From: Clostridia bacterium
Lineage (GTDB): Bacteria; Bacillota; Clostridia; Oscillospirales; Acutalibacteraceae
Length of the DNA: 64,000 bases
NCBI GenBank assembly: GCA_017618135.1
Contig: JAFZUV010000020.1
Span: 62,001-126,000, forward strand
Direction of reading: 5' to 3'
The notes below the pieces were generated by a model. It saw only the letters and a list, made by a program, of their open reading frames with translations. It had not been told where the DNA came from and searched no databases. This document shows, in pieces, positions 53,302 through 62,656 of the stretch. Every line of letters begins with the position of its first letter. Positions within the stretch are counted from its first letter, which is position 1. Made by a program: the position numbers and the translations under genes.

Positions 53302-53994
53302 TTATTCAACACCGCGAAGTGATGTTTCCGGAATGAATTCTCGCATAATTGCGGCATAATTATACATATCCTTAAAGCTTGGAGCAGTCAAATTTCCGTA
53401 GGGGACAGAGTCCCGGTCAGTAAATCGTTGTAAAAAATACCTTTTTGAATTCTTTATAATCTCGCCGATTTTAGTAAAATCTTCTTTATTATGAAACTCG
53501 TTTACAACAGTTGTGCGAAACTCGTATTCAATACCCGAGTTTTTAAGAATTGAAATTGATTCATATATTCTCTTAAGGTCAACAGTTTCAACACCACAAG
53601 TCAAAGCGTATTTTTCGGGTGAATTCTTAATATCCATTGCAACATAATCGACAAGCCCGTTTTCTATTATCCTTTTTAAACGGTCAGGATGATATCCGTT
53701 TGTGTCCAACTTGACCTTATAACCCACATTTCGTATTTTACTTATAAGCTCTGGTAACTCTTCGTGCATAAGTGGTTCGCCACCTGTAATAGCAACACCT
53801 TCAAGCAATCCCTTTCTGCCTAATAAAAAGCTAATTAGTTTATCATCATCCATAGTTGGCTTCATTGTACCGTCTATCAGTTCAAAGTTATGACAGAACG
53901 GGCATCGAAAATCGCACCCACCCAGAAATATTGTGCAAGAAACACAACCCGGAAAATCCAGCAATGTCATTTTGTGTATTCCGTGTATTTTCAT
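53302..53994 (-). CDS. Anaerobic ribonucleotide reductase activating protein (NrdG2 type)
   Basis: A 230-residue radical-SAM enzyme that would install the glycyl radical on NrdD. The cluster motif CDFRCPFC is at residues 27-34; GGEP near 70-73 and the following barrel are typical. Length and start (MKIHGIHKMTLLDFPG) match the longer NrdG2 (TIGR02495) subtype rather than the 150-residue E. coli NrdG. AGGAGG precedes the ATG. It is in the TPR-DUF4037 unit, and nrdD downstream has its own NrdR-controlled promoter. Confidence 0.9.
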   Translation of the reverse strand: MKIHGIHKMTLLDFPGCVSCTIFLGGCDFRCPFCHNFELIDGTMKPTMDDDKLISFLLGRKGLLEGVAITGGEPLMHEELPELISKIRNVGYKVKLDTNGYHPDRLKRIIENGLVDYVAMDIKNSPEKYALTCGVETVDLKRIYESISILKNSGIEYEFRTTVVNEFHNKEDFTKIGEIIKNSKRYFLQRFTDRDSVPYGNLTAPSFKDMYNYAAIMREFIPETSLRGVE

Positions 53995-54002
53995 AATTCC
54001 TC

Positions 54003-54944
54003 CTAAACAGCCGCCATAATATGCAGATTTCTAATACCGGCGTCAGCAATAGCGTCATTAACGGAATAGGCATGCTTCTCAAGATCACCGCAAATAGCAT
54101 TAGTAATGTTTTGTTTCATTAATAAATCAACAATATCAGCCGCGACACTCTCAATAGCATCATACTTTTCTTTGCAAAGATCAGCGGTGTTATCTGTTGT
54201 AATAAGATATTCAAAAATTTCAGCTTCAATCGAAAGCTCCGGAAGTGCTCTTAGAGCCTTAAAGCACCATTTATAGTATGGCTTGTAAGCTTTGTTAAGA
54301 AGAAAAACAGTTGAAATTGCATGCTCAACAAACTCATACACCGCAAGCTGTGCCGCCGCAGTATCGCCGTGTTCTATACATCGCATATAATTATATTGCC
54401 CCGATTGTGCCATCATCAAAAGATTTCCGGCAATTTTTTTAAGTCTTATATCTTCCGGAAGATACTTTAAGCTTTCACGGATTTTAGTAACTTCACCGTA
54501 ATTATCAAAAAACAATGTCCCGTTTGTTGCCTCCAGTAACGCCTGTTCCGGAATAGAAAGCCATTGTGAAATATCTAATACACCGTCAGCTGATCCGATT
54601 TTTTGGGCAAAAAAATCTTCAGTTCGCAAAACTCCTCTTCGCGCACCGCCAACAGGGGAGAGCAGACTTCTTTTTACACCGGAAAACTCCTTTGGCAGTT
54701 TTGCATACGCTCGTTCCAGTAAAAACGCAGTCCTGCGGTTTATAACATCTTCGCCCGGTATAAAAATACAAAATCCGGGATCAAAATCATGATCAGCGGA
54801 AACGGCATCATCAAAGCCCAAACATTCAGAACCACTACCGATAATGCCGCATGCGAGCTTACTTATCAAATCGGGAAAATCTTTTTCAAGCATTGGAAGT
54901 CCGTACTTATAAAAGTATTCTTTGGAAATTTCAATTCCTTTCAT
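54003..54944 (-). CDS. DUF4037 domain-containing protein
   Basis: A 313-residue protein with a nucleotidyltransferase-like N-terminus: GIIGSGSECLGFDDAVSADHDFDPGFCIF (GS, then acidic D..D..D) as in DUF4037, followed by a helical region. No biochemical role is known. ATG 54944 has AAGGAAAT just upstream; a reading from 55031 lies inside the TPR gene. It overlaps the TPR gene by 14 bases, a recurrent pairing, and is eight bases before nrdG2. Confidence 0.82.
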   Translation of the reverse strand: MKGIEISKEYFYKYGLPMLEKDFPDLISKLACGIIGSGSECLGFDDAVSADHDFDPGFCIFIPGEDVINRRTAFLLERAYAKLPKEFSGVKRSLLSPVGGARRGVLRTEDFFAQKIGSADGVLDISQWLSIPEQALLEATNGTLFFDNYGEVTKIRESLKYLPEDIRLKKIAGNLLMMAQSGQYNYMRCIEHGDTAAAQLAVYEFVEHAISTVFLLNKAYKPYYKWCFKALRALPELSIEAEIFEYLITTDNTADLCKEKYDAIESVAADIVDLLMKQNITNAICGDLEKHAYSVNDAIADAGIRNLHIMAAV

Positions 54945-55767
54945 ATATTTCCTTCGCTTTCCGGTTAAATTCATTTGCCGCCGCAAAATATCCGTAATAA
55001 GAGAAAGTAGGCGCACACTTTTCACAAACAAATGCGTAATATCCGTTTCTTGGTAAGCTTTGAGTGTTCAGCAGATCATAAGCGGTATCAAGTAAACCGT
55101 ATATCTTGGATTCGGCTTCCTGTGAGCCAATGCTTGCGCTATACGCATCAGCCATATTAAGATATGTTATTGCCATTTCCAGCTCGCCGTTTTTTACATC
55201 TTTCATACATAAAAGAGCTTTATCATAGTAAAAAAACGCTTCATCAAATCTACCGAGAGCCACTAATGTAAGCGCCATATTATTATACAGGCCGCCAAAT
55301 AATTCATTATCAACACTGCTCATTTTTTCAAAAGCCGATTGCGCCCTTTTAAAGGTTTTTAGTGATTTTTCGTTATCCCCGAAAGCATTGTACGCTGTTG
55401 CCGCGTTTATATATGTAATGCCGGCACTTCTGCCTCCATCATAACCGAGCTTGTCAAGCAGTTTGATTGCGGCTTCCGCATTCTCAAATGCCGCGTCACG
55501 ATTACCGGTTTTGCGGTAATGTCCTATAAGCTCATTTCTGACCATAAGCTCTCCGCCCAAATCATAACCAAGCTGTGCTTCTTTTAACCAATAAATCAAG
55601 TGCCGCTCCGCACCGGAATAATCGTTTCTGCTCATATAATCGTTCATTTTATCAATTATTCGACTTTGCGGTACACTTTTTACTTGCGGCGTTACCCCAT
55701 ATGCTTCATCGCAAAGTAAACATCTCGGCTCCGTGTAATCTTCGGGTTTTATATAATCATTATACAT
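54931..55767 (-). CDS. Tetratricopeptide-repeat protein
   Basis: A 278-residue soluble protein made of about five TPR-like helical hairpins (AGITYINAATAYNAFGDNEKSLKTF, GLYNNMALTLVALGRFDEAFFYYDKALL, AITYLNMADAYSA...). An N-terminal CLLC pair and a C-terminal CEKC pair might hold a metal. TPR proteins bind partners; the overlapping DUF4037 gene is the obvious candidate. GGAG lies about eight bases before ATG. Confidence 0.82.
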   Translation of the reverse strand: MYNDYIKPEDYTEPRCLLCDEAYGVTPQVKSVPQSRIIDKMNDYMSRNDYSGAERHLIYWLKEAQLGYDLGGELMVRNELIGHYRKTGNRDAAFENAEAAIKLLDKLGYDGGRSAGITYINAATAYNAFGDNEKSLKTFKRAQSAFEKMSSVDNELFGGLYNNMALTLVALGRFDEAFFYYDKALLCMKDVKNGELEMAITYLNMADAYSASIGSQEAESKIYGLLDTAYDLLNTQSLPRNGYYAFVCEKCAPTFSYYGYFAAANEFNRKAKEIYERN

Positions 55768-55840
55768 CGCCTAACTCCAAAACAGATATATTGTGATTAA
55801 TTATTTCAGACCTACAATAAATTGTGCTAATTGCATAATA

Positions 55841-55869
55841 ATGATACAACAAAGGATAATGGCTGTCAA
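55841..55869 (-). promoter_or_regulatory. Promoter of the TPR-DUF4037-nrdG2 unit
   Basis: On the - strand, TTGACA (55864-55869), 17-base spacer, TATCAT (55841-55846). The leader to the TPR gene is about 67 bases. Confidence 0.75.
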
Positions 55870-55893
55870 TGAAGTTTATGTAAAAAAATACAC

Positions 55894-55927
55894 AAAAAAG
55901 CCGAGGTATTTTTTACACCTCGGCTTT
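55894..55927 (-). terminator. Terminator after lysC
   Basis: Perfect 11-bp inverted repeat (AAAGCCGAGGT at 55897-55907 with ACCTCGGCTTT at 55917-55927), followed by six T on the - strand. It closes the ACT-hom-lysC unit. Confidence 0.9.
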
Positions 55928-55940
55928 GATAGCAAAGATA

Positions 55941-57149
55941 TTAAGCTAAAAATGCATCGTGTACAGCTTGAACAGCCTTTTCAGTCTGCTTTTCGTCGAT
56001 AAGTACCGAAATCTTTATTTCGCTTGTGGATATCATACGAATATTTATGTTCGAATCATATAAAGCTTCAAACATCTTTGCAGCAACTCCGGGATGACTC
56101 TCCATACCTGCGCCGACAATAGATAACTTTGTAACACTGACATCTTTTGATATTTCAGAATAGTTAAATACCGATTTTAAAGATTCTATTGACTCAATAG
56201 CAATATCAGCCTGACTACGAGAAACTGTAAATGTGATATCTTTAGTCCCGTTCCGTCCTACAGATTGTAATATCATATCAACATTAATTTTAAATTGTGC
56301 AAGCTTGTTGAACATTTTAAAAGCAATACCGGGTGAATCTTTTAGACCGACAACCGAAATTGTTGCTACATCCTTATCACTTGTTACACCTCTGATTAAC
56401 ATCTTTTCCATTTTAACATTCTCCCTTACTATCGTTCCAACCTTTTTCTCAAGGCTTGAGAGAACCTCAAGCTCAACGTTGTATTTCTTAGCCATTTCTA
56501 CTGAACGATTATTAAGTACCTGAGCTCCGAGCGTTGCCAGTTCAAGCATCTCATCGTAGGTGATTTCGCTTAACTTTTGAGCACCTCTCACTTTTCTGGG
56601 ATCAGCAGTATATACACCGTCAACATCAGTATATATCTGACATCTTTTCGCATGAAAGGCGGCGGCAATAGCAACAGCGCTCGTATCAGAACCGCCTCTG
56701 CCCAGCGTTGTTAAATCATCATATTTGTTTATACCCTGAAATCCCGCAACTATTATTATGTTTTTTTTCGCGAGCTCAGACTTGATTCTCTCGGTATTTA
56801 TATTCTTTATTCGTGCAATACCGTGGTTCGAGTCGGTGGTGAAACCCGCTTGCCAACCGAGCAGGGAAATTACGGGACATCCAAGCTTTTCAATAGCCAT
56901 AGCGAGTAATGAAATTGAAATCTGTTCACCCGCAGTAAGCAACATATCCATTTCGCGTTTTGATATGTCGCCGTCATTAATTTCCTTTGCCTTCATTATC
57001 AAATCATCAGTGGTATCGCCCTGTGCTGAAACAACGGTTATTATATCGTTGCCCATTTTGTAATCGTCCACAATTATCCTTGCCACATTGAATATACGCT
57101 CTTTATCAGCAACGGATGTACCGCCGAATTTCTTAACAATAAGTGCCAT
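55941..57149 (-). CDS. lysC: Aspartate kinase
   Basis: First enzyme of the aspartate pathway (Lys, Met, Thr). The 402-residue protein has KFGGTSV at 6-12, GRGGSDTSA near 146-154, TDVDGVYTADPR near 171-182 and two C-terminal ACT domains (about 265-400; GLKDSPGIAFKMF, GAGMESHPGVAAKMF) that bind the feedback amino acid. It resembles the alpha subunit of Bacillus-type kinases. An ATG inside the C-terminal half could give a beta subunit, not tested. It lies 13 bases after hom. Confidence 0.94.
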   Translation of the reverse strand: MALIVKKFGGTSVADKERIFNVARIIVDDYKMGNDIITVVSAQGDTTDDLIMKAKEINDGDISKREMDMLLTAGEQISISLLAMAIEKLGCPVISLLGWQAGFTTDSNHGIARIKNINTERIKSELAKKNIIIVAGFQGINKYDDLTTLGRGGSDTSAVAIAAAFHAKRCQIYTDVDGVYTADPRKVRGAQKLSEITYDEMLELATLGAQVLNNRSVEMAKKYNVELEVLSSLEKKVGTIVRENVKMEKMLIRGVTSDKDVATISVVGLKDSPGIAFKMFNKLAQFKINVDMILQSVGRNGTKDITFTVSRSQADIAIESIESLKSVFNYSEISKDVSVTKLSIVGAGMESHPGVAAKMFEALYDSNINIRMISTSEIKISVLIDEKQTEKAVQAVHDAFLA

Positions 57150-57162
57150 AAATTTAACCCCT

Positions 57163-58389
57163 TTATATAAGCGCTTTCATATATTTAAAACTATCGTACT
57201 TGATTTTTTTGATTTTAGCAAATATTTTATCTTCAAAATCCTCATCGGTGATAAAAGCAATCTCACCTGAATATTCATTTTTTATATTCCATGTGTTTTC
57301 GGGAAAAGCATTATTAAAGCTATCAACAAGCGATTTAAAATCTGATGATTTTAACAAAACATATAGTCTTTCCTTACTGTTTTCATCAACAACATAATCG
57401 CTTTCACCATCCTGCCAGTAAAAGTATTTACGGGCGTGAAGATGTTTTGCACAGTCGATTATGTCTGCTACAACAGCGCTTGCGGTAGGCATTTTACCAG
57501 CGCCTTTTCCATAAAACATAACATCACCGGTTGCGTCACCTCTGACAACTATGGCGTTAAATACACCGTCAACACTTGAAAGAATATTATTTTTCCCTAC
57601 AAGTCTCGGCGATACATCAGCACATATTTTACCGTTTGGCAGTCGCTTTGCTCTGGCTATCAGTTTAATTGCACAGTTAAATTTATCTGCATATGATACA
57701 TCTTCAAGCGTAACTTTGCTGATACCCTCTGTTTTTACTTGTTCGGGATATACATGTTTTCCAAAGGCAAGGGAAGCGAGAATGCATATTTTTCTGCATG
57801 CGTCGTGACCTTCAATATCTGCAGTTGGGTCCTTCTCTGCAAACCCTTTTTCCTTTGCTAAAGACAGCGCAGTTGCAAAATCCATACCGTCTACTATCAT
57901 TTTATTTAGTATGTAGTTTGTTGTTCCGTTAAGAATTCCTGTAATTGTATTGATATCGTTTGCCGCCAAGCATTGTGCTATAGGCCGCAAAATCGGTATT
58001 CCTCCGCCAACGCTCGCTTCAAACAGGAAGTTAACATTATTTTTTGCGGCAATCTCTAAAAGCTCAGCTCCTTTTGCAGCTACCAATTCTTTGTTTGATG
58101 AAACTACGCTTTTGCCTGACATAAGACACCGCTTAACAAAATCATAAGCGGGGCTTATGCCACCCATAACTTCTGCAACAATTTTTACATCATTATCGTT
58201 GATTATTTTTTCAAAATCTTTCGTAAACTTAGCGGCATAGCTTAGATTACTGAAATCCCGAAGCTCGAGAATATACTTTACCGAAATATCGTCATGTACT
58301 TTTTCAGAAACATGTTTATTATGCTTGATTAGTATTTCGGCTACTCCTGAGCCAACCGTTCCGTGTCCTAATATTGCTGTGTAAATCAT
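57163..58389 (-). CDS. hom: Homoserine dehydrogenase
   Basis: Reduces aspartate semialdehyde to homoserine. The 408-residue protein has the Rossmann motif AILGHGTVGSGVAEIL at residues 5-20, the catalytic Lys/Glu region GGISPAYDF and SSNKELVAAKG near 100-110, and FAEKDPTADIEGHDACRKICIL near 195-216. Its C-terminal ACT part is short and divergent. The ATG lies one base after the preceding ACT gene stop, so the three genes are one unit. Confidence 0.94.
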   Translation of the reverse strand: MIYTAILGHGTVGSGVAEILIKHNKHVSEKVHDDISVKYILELRDFSNLSYAAKFTKDFEKIINDNDVKIVAEVMGGISPAYDFVKRCLMSGKSVVSSNKELVAAKGAELLEIAAKNNVNFLFEASVGGGIPILRPIAQCLAANDINTITGILNGTTNYILNKMIVDGMDFATALSLAKEKGFAEKDPTADIEGHDACRKICILASLAFGKHVYPEQVKTEGISKVTLEDVSYADKFNCAIKLIARAKRLPNGKICADVSPRLVGKNNILSSVDGVFNAIVVRGDATGDVMFYGKGAGKMPTASAVVADIIDCAKHLHARKYFYWQDGESDYVVDENSKERLYVLLKSSDFKSLVDSFNNAFPENTWNIKNEYSGEIAFITDEDFEDKIFAKIKKIKYDSFKYMKALI

Positions 58390-58390
58390 T

Positions 58391-58822
58391 TTATAATACC
58401 TCTTTAATAGAAATTATGCCGTCAACCGATTTAAGCTGACTCAGAAGTTCTGAAGCAGAAATCTTTGCAGTATCTGTTCTGACTGTCAAAGTCACAGAGG
58501 CGGCACCACTTATCGGCTTATTCTGGTTAACTGTAATTATATTTGCACCGTATTTTGAAAGTACAGCAGTCATAGCTGAGAATACGCCTGCGCGATCAGA
58601 GAGTACAGCGCTTAATGTAACTTCGTGTCTGTTATCAAACTCATAACGAAAGACAAAGTCCTTATACTTATAATAGGCACTTCTGGAAATGCCGGCTATT
58701 TTAACAGCTTTTGATATATTTGCCGCCTTACCCAAAGCGAGCAATTCCTTTGCGATAATTACGCCATTGAAAACTTCCGGTAAAACTTTCGAATTGACGA
58801 GCATATAATAATCATTTTTCAT
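58391..58822 (-). CDS. ACT domain protein (UPF0735/PheB-like)
   Basis: A 143-residue protein with an N-terminal helical segment that looks like a small helix-turn-helix (AVKIAGISRSAYYKYKDFV) and a C-terminal ACT domain (VTLSAVLSDRAGVFSAMTAVLSKYGANI). It matches UPF0735, often beside hom or phenylalanine genes and likely an amino acid-responsive regulator. ATG 58822 is chosen because GGAGG lies eight bases upstream. It is the first gene of the hom-lysC unit. Confidence 0.85.
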   Translation of the reverse strand: MKNDYYMLVNSKVLPEVFNGVIIAKELLALGKAANISKAVKIAGISRSAYYKYKDFVFRYEFDNRHEVTLSAVLSDRAGVFSAMTAVLSKYGANIITVNQNKPISGAASVTLTVRTDTAKISASELLSQLKSVDGIISIKEVL

Positions 58823-58853
58823 TGATGTCCTCCGATAAAAAACGCTGTCCACA

Positions 58854-58882
58854 ATTATAATACACTTTTTTAAAAAAATCAA
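58854..58882 (-). promoter_or_regulatory. Promoter of the ACT-hom-lysC unit
   Basis: On the - strand, TTGATT (58877-58882), 17-base spacer, TATAAT (58854-58859). No riboswitch-like leader is seen. Confidence 0.75.
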
Positions 58883-58927
58883 CCTATTTTTTAAACTTTT
58901 CGGAAATATTATTTAGCAGGTGATTGT

Positions 58928-59995
58928 ATGGATTCAAGTCATAAAATTGATTTTTTAACAAACATATTTTACGCATTAACTATAGTTGGAATAACGATAT
59001 TTATACTAAAATACCTGCCGGAGTATCTTTTGCCATTCGTTGTCGGTGTTGTAATTGCTTATTCTGTTCAAAAGCCCGCAAAAACCATTTCATGCAAAAT
59101 TCATATTAAAAAGCAAATATGCGCTGTAATTTTAACTGTAATAATTTGCGTTATGTTTTTTGCGGTACTTTTATTCGGAATTTGGATGATCGGTAATAAG
59201 CTGATTAAGTTTTTAAGTGATTTACCAAAATATTTTTCGAGTATTGAACAGGTTTTTTTTGAAATAAAAGATAGAATAGCAGGCAATATGAACTCGTTAA
59301 ACACCACCCAAAAGGACAGCTTTGAAAAAATGCTGTCACAAACTGCGGATTCATTTATGTCCGGCTTTACGAGATTTTTGTCGGCATTTGCTACAGGTCT
59401 TATAAAAAATTTTCCGGCTTATATTATTACCGGAATTGTTACGGTAGTATCGAGTTGTTATATTGCAAAAGATTTTGATAGACTGAAGAATTTTGTCAAA
59501 GGAATAATATCGACCGATAAGGCAAAAAAGCTCAGCATTATCAAAAAAATTATGCGTAATAACACCTTTAAATTTATAAAAGGTTATTCGTTGATAATGC
59601 TTATAACATTTATTGAGTTAACAGCTGCGTTTCTGATTTTGAATATCAAAAATGCGCTTTTTGCCGCTTTACTTATCGCGATAGTTGATTTATTACCGAT
59701 TTTTGGCGTAGGAACCGTTTTACTGCCCTGGTCAGTCATTGAGTTTTTAAATCAAAACTACTTTTTGGGGATCGGGCTCTTGATTTCATATTCCGTTATT
59801 ATTGTTGTCCGTAATTTTATAGAGCCAAAAATAATCGGCTCACAAATCGGTATCAATCCGATATTCACTTTGGCAGCTATGTTTTTAGGACTGAAAATTT
59901 CCGGGTTTACCGGTATGTTAATTTTACCGCTGGCACTTACGATTGTTATCTCTTACTATAATGAAATACCGGCTGCGGAGAATACCCAAAATTAA
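58928..59995 (+). CDS. AI-2E family membrane protein, YtvI-like
   Basis: A 355-residue protein with seven to eight predicted membrane helices and the AI-2E/PerM pattern, including LLPIFGVGTVLLPWSVIEFL and the conserved EPKIIGSQIGINP near 295-307. Length and relative divergence fit the sporulation protein YtvI of Clostridia. Transport substrate is unknown. AGGTGA lies four to five bases before ATG. It is divergent from the ACT gene and convergent with the recombinase gene. Confidence 0.78.
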   Translation: MDSSHKIDFLTNIFYALTIVGITIFILKYLPEYLLPFVVGVVIAYSVQKPAKTISCKIHIKKQICAVILTVIICVMFFAVLLFGIWMIGNKLIKFLSDLPKYFSSIEQVFFEIKDRIAGNMNSLNTTQKDSFEKMLSQTADSFMSGFTRFLSAFATGLIKNFPAYIITGIVTVVSSCYIAKDFDRLKNFVKGIISTDKAKKLSIIKKIMRNNTFKFIKGYSLIMLITFIELTAAFLILNIKNALFAALLIAIVDLLPIFGVGTVLLPWSVIEFLNQNYFLGIGLLISYSVIIVVRNFIEPKIIGSQIGINPIFTLAAMFLGLKISGFTGMLILPLALTIVISYYNEIPAAENTQN

Positions 59996-60021
59996 AAGGA
60001 CAGCTATTGCCGCCCTTGAAG

Positions 60022-61020
60022 CTAGTCGTTTTTATTGTTATTCTTGGATTTTACACCAGATAGCGGATTTGAATCAATCGCTTTTTTTATCTGCTTATCA
60101 GATATATGAGTGTAAATTTGTGTTGTACCGAGATTGGCATGACCGAGTATATCCTTTAAAACCCTTATATCAACATTTCCGTGCTGATACATAAGGGTGG
60201 CCGCAGTATGACGGAGCTTATGAGTTGAAAAACCTTGACCGCCAAGGCCTGCTTTATCAAGATAAGTATGTACTAAATGCTGAACTGTTTTATTGCTGAT
60301 CCTGCGCCTGTTACGACTTATAAATAAAGCATTCTTATCATTTACATTTACGCCTTCATTGGGTCTTACAGCAAGATATGCTTTAAGCGCATCATTGCAG
60401 GCGTTATTCAGATAAACAACTCTTTCTTTATTACCTTTTCCAAGAAGCCTTATTGTACTGTCAGGCCTTATATCGGATAAGTTAAGACCGCAAAGCTCCG
60501 AAAGCCGCATTCCGCAGTTTAGGAATAATGTTAAGATACAGTAGTCGCGTTCACGATTGGGTCCATCAACGCTTGTTAGTAATTCAAGCGACTCTTCGAG
60601 CGTTAAGTGATGGGGAAGTGCGGATTTAACTTTTGGCGCTTCAAGCAACTCGGCCGGGTTAACTTCAAGCAGATGCACTTGTGAAGTAAGATACTTAAAA
60701 AAAATTCGCAAGGTTGATGTTTTGCGAGCTCTGGTAGCCGAGCTGTTTCCGCGCTCATTTTTGCAGTATACAATAAATGCATATAGATCGGAAATAGTGA
60801 TACTTGATACTAAGTCCTTATCCACAACGCCTATATCAATTTTATTAAACTCTGTATCCGGAGGTACCATACCTCTGCTTGTTAACAAATATCGAAAAAA
60901 AGTTTGTAAATCAAGATAGTATTCTTCTACGGATTTAGATGATTTACCGCGGATTGTTTCACTATATGTCAAAAAATCACGCAGTATGGGTGGTGAAGAA
61001 AGAATTATCTCATGTTTCAC
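60022..61020 (-). CDS. Tyrosine recombinase, XerC/D-like
   Basis: A 332-residue site-specific recombinase. The N-terminal SAM-like domain (about 5-115) is followed by the catalytic domain with Arg in CGMRLSELCGL, Lys in LGKGNKERVV, HxxR in STHKLRHTAATLM, His in LGHANLGTTQ and the Tyr nucleophile in IYTHI near 305. No mobile element, excisionase or attachment repeats are nearby, so a chromosome-dimer-resolution role is more likely than phage integration. GTG 61020 has AAGGAG seven bases upstream. Confidence 0.85.
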   Translation of the reverse strand: MKHEIILSSPPILRDFLTYSETIRGKSSKSVEEYYLDLQTFFRYLLTSRGMVPPDTEFNKIDIGVVDKDLVSSITISDLYAFIVYCKNERGNSSATRARKTSTLRIFFKYLTSQVHLLEVNPAELLEAPKVKSALPHHLTLEESLELLTSVDGPNRERDYCILTLFLNCGMRLSELCGLNLSDIRPDSTIRLLGKGNKERVVYLNNACNDALKAYLAVRPNEGVNVNDKNALFISRNRRRISNKTVQHLVHTYLDKAGLGGQGFSTHKLRHTAATLMYQHGNVDIRVLKDILGHANLGTTQIYTHISDKQIKKAIDSNPLSGVKSKNNNKND

Positions 61021-61051
61021 ATATATACTCCTTAATACTTTTATTAAGTAT

Positions 61052-61080
61052 ATTTTAGCATCTTTTACGAAAAAAAGCAA
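61052..61080 (-). promoter_or_regulatory. Promoter of the recombinase gene
   Basis: On the - strand, TTGCTT (61075-61080), 17-base spacer, TAAAAT (61052-61057). A small CTTAATA/TATTAAG hairpin precedes the ribosome-binding site. Confidence 0.65.
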
Positions 61081-61143
61081 CTTTTGAAAATTTTTCTTTA
61101 TTACTCTGAGCGGGTGTTGTATAATTGTTCAGGAGTGATAAGC

Positions 61144-61845
61144 TTGAAAGAAATCAAAGAATCAAAACTTTCCGATAAACAAAAAAAGATATTTACAGCT
61201 ATATCAGTATTTTTGGTGATAGTGTTCAGCGGCATAATTGCGTTGCTTGTCGGCAAACCTATGCTGCAGTTTGTCAACTCACCTGATGAATTCAGAAAAT
61301 TTGTAAACAGCTACGGAATTCTCAGCGATATAATTTTTATAGGTATGGTTGTTTTTCAAATGATTATCGCAATAATTCCGGGTGAACCGTTCGAAATTGC
61401 CGCCGGATATGCTTTCGGAGCCGTTCGGGGCAGTATTGATTGTATATTTGCCTTTGCAATAGGAGTAGCCGTTATTTTTCTTTTTGTAAGAAAATTCGGA
61501 ATAAAAATAGTTGAGGTTTTCTTTTCGATTGATAAAATCAAGGAATTAAAATTTTTACAAAATTCAAAGCGACTCAACACGATAACTTTCATTGTTTTTC
61601 TGATTCCAGGTACTCCGAAAGACCTTCTATCGTATTTCATAGGACTTACAGATATGAAATTGTCGGTTTGTATTCTAATTACTACAATTGCAAGAATTCC
61701 ATCCCTTATAACCTCAATACTAACGGGTAATGCTCTCGGCAACAAACGATATGAAATTGCCGCTTTCGTCTTTGTTGTTACATTGCTTATCAGCGGTGTG
61801 GGGCTTATTATATACAGACACATTAAGAAATGGCACGAACATTAA
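61144..61845 (+). CDS. TVP38/TMEM64 (DedA-like) family membrane protein
   Basis: A 233-residue protein with about six membrane segments and the SNARE-associated/VTT motifs: IIPGEPFEIAAGYAFG near 79-94 and LIPGTPKDLLSYFIGLT near 158-174. The family is linked to lipid transport or membrane homeostasis. TTG 61144 is chosen because AGGAGTG lies six bases upstream; a reading from 61084 adds 20 residues that do not look like the family. TATAAT at 61120-61125 suggests a promoter. The last four bases overlap the convergent sigK stop. Confidence 0.8.
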   Translation: MKEIKESKLSDKQKKIFTAISVFLVIVFSGIIALLVGKPMLQFVNSPDEFRKFVNSYGILSDIIFIGMVVFQMIIAIIPGEPFEIAAGYAFGAVRGSIDCIFAFAIGVAVIFLFVRKFGIKIVEVFFSIDKIKELKFLQNSKRLNTITFIVFLIPGTPKDLLSYFIGLTDMKLSVCILITTIARIPSLITSILTGNALGNKRYEIAAFVFVVTLLISGVGLIIYRHIKKWHEH

Positions 61846-62519
61846 AACTTTGCTCTTAGCTTAAGAAGTGCAGATTTTTCTATCCGTGATACATAGCTAC
61901 GCGATATGCCGAGTAATTTTGCAACTTCTCTTTGTGTAAGTTCCCGATTACCTGATAAACCGTAACGCATACGAATTATCTCTAACTCTCGCTCATCAAG
62001 CACACCGTTAATAATTACACGAAGCTTCTCCAGCTTCATCTTTTTATCAATTTCATCAGCAATATCAGTTTCATCCGCGATTACATCAATCAGTGTTAAT
62101 GTGTTTCCCTCCTTATCGGTATCGATAGGGTCGCTTATGTAAACATCCTGTGCGGATTTTTTCAAATTTCTGAAGTACATCAATATTTCATTTTCAATAC
62201 ATCTTGACGCATATGTTGCCAACCGTATACCTTTATTGCTGTTGAATGTTGATATTGCCTTAATTAAACCAATTGTACCTATTGATATCAAATCGTCCTG
62301 TTCACAACCGGATGCATAATACTTTTTCACAATGTGCGCCACGAGCCTTAAATTGTGCTTGACTAATTTGTTCCGCGCTTCAATGTCTCCGCTTGCGGCT
62401 TTTGACAGTAATTCATTTTCCTCTTTTGAACTAAGCGGCGACGGAAAAGAGCCGGCGCTTTTCACATGCAATGATAAATAAAAAATCTTGCTGATAATCT
62501 CAAATATATAATTAAGCAT
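61842..62519 (-). CDS. sigK: Sporulation sigma factor SigK (pro-form)
   Basis: Late mother-cell sigma factor. The 225-residue protein begins with a hydrophobic pro-sequence (MLNYIFEIISKIFYLSLHV) resembling Bacillus pro-SigK, which is cleaved by SpoIVFB near residue 20, then GSFPSPLSS. Regions 2 and 4 are intact: LVAHIVKKY, DDLISIGTIGLIKAISTFN, TYASRCIENEILMYFR, and LTQREVAKLLGISRSYVSRIEK. The gene is continuous, with no skin element. ATG 62519 has GGAG nine bases upstream; ATG 62528 is too close to that site. Confidence 0.92.
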   Translation of the reverse strand: MLNYIFEIISKIFYLSLHVKSAGSFPSPLSSKEENELLSKAASGDIEARNKLVKHNLRLVAHIVKKYYASGCEQDDLISIGTIGLIKAISTFNSNKGIRLATYASRCIENEILMYFRNLKKSAQDVYISDPIDTDKEGNTLTLIDVIADETDIADEIDKKMKLEKLRVIINGVLDERELEIIRMRYGLSGNRELTQREVAKLLGISRSYVSRIEKSALLKLRAKF

Positions 62520-62571
62520 ATAAATCATCTCCGGATTTTTAATAAATTATATGCTCTCAAAAGTTTGTACA

Positions 62572-62600
62572 TTGAATGTTTTTTTACTTTATGTTATAAT
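62572..62600 (+). promoter_or_regulatory. Promoter of yunB
   Basis: TTGAATGT region: TTGAAT at 62572-62577, 17-base spacer, TATAAT at 62595-62600. A CATACA motif at 62609-62614 resembles a SigE -10, but a matching -35 is not clear. Confidence 0.5.
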
Positions 62601-62656
62601 TTATTTGTCATACATGCATCGTTCTGCGTACTATGTACTGCAAAGGCGGTGTTGTT

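Noticed and set aside
55930..58930. A lysine riboswitch for the aspartate-pathway genes.
   Set aside because: The leader between the promoter (about 58848) and the ATG at 58822 is only about 25 bases, too short for one.
60022..62519. A skin-like element near sigK, because a recombinase gene lies 0.8 kb away.
   Set aside because: sigK is uninterrupted, the recombinase is a tyrosine Xer-type enzyme rather than a large serine recombinase, and no attachment repeats are visible.
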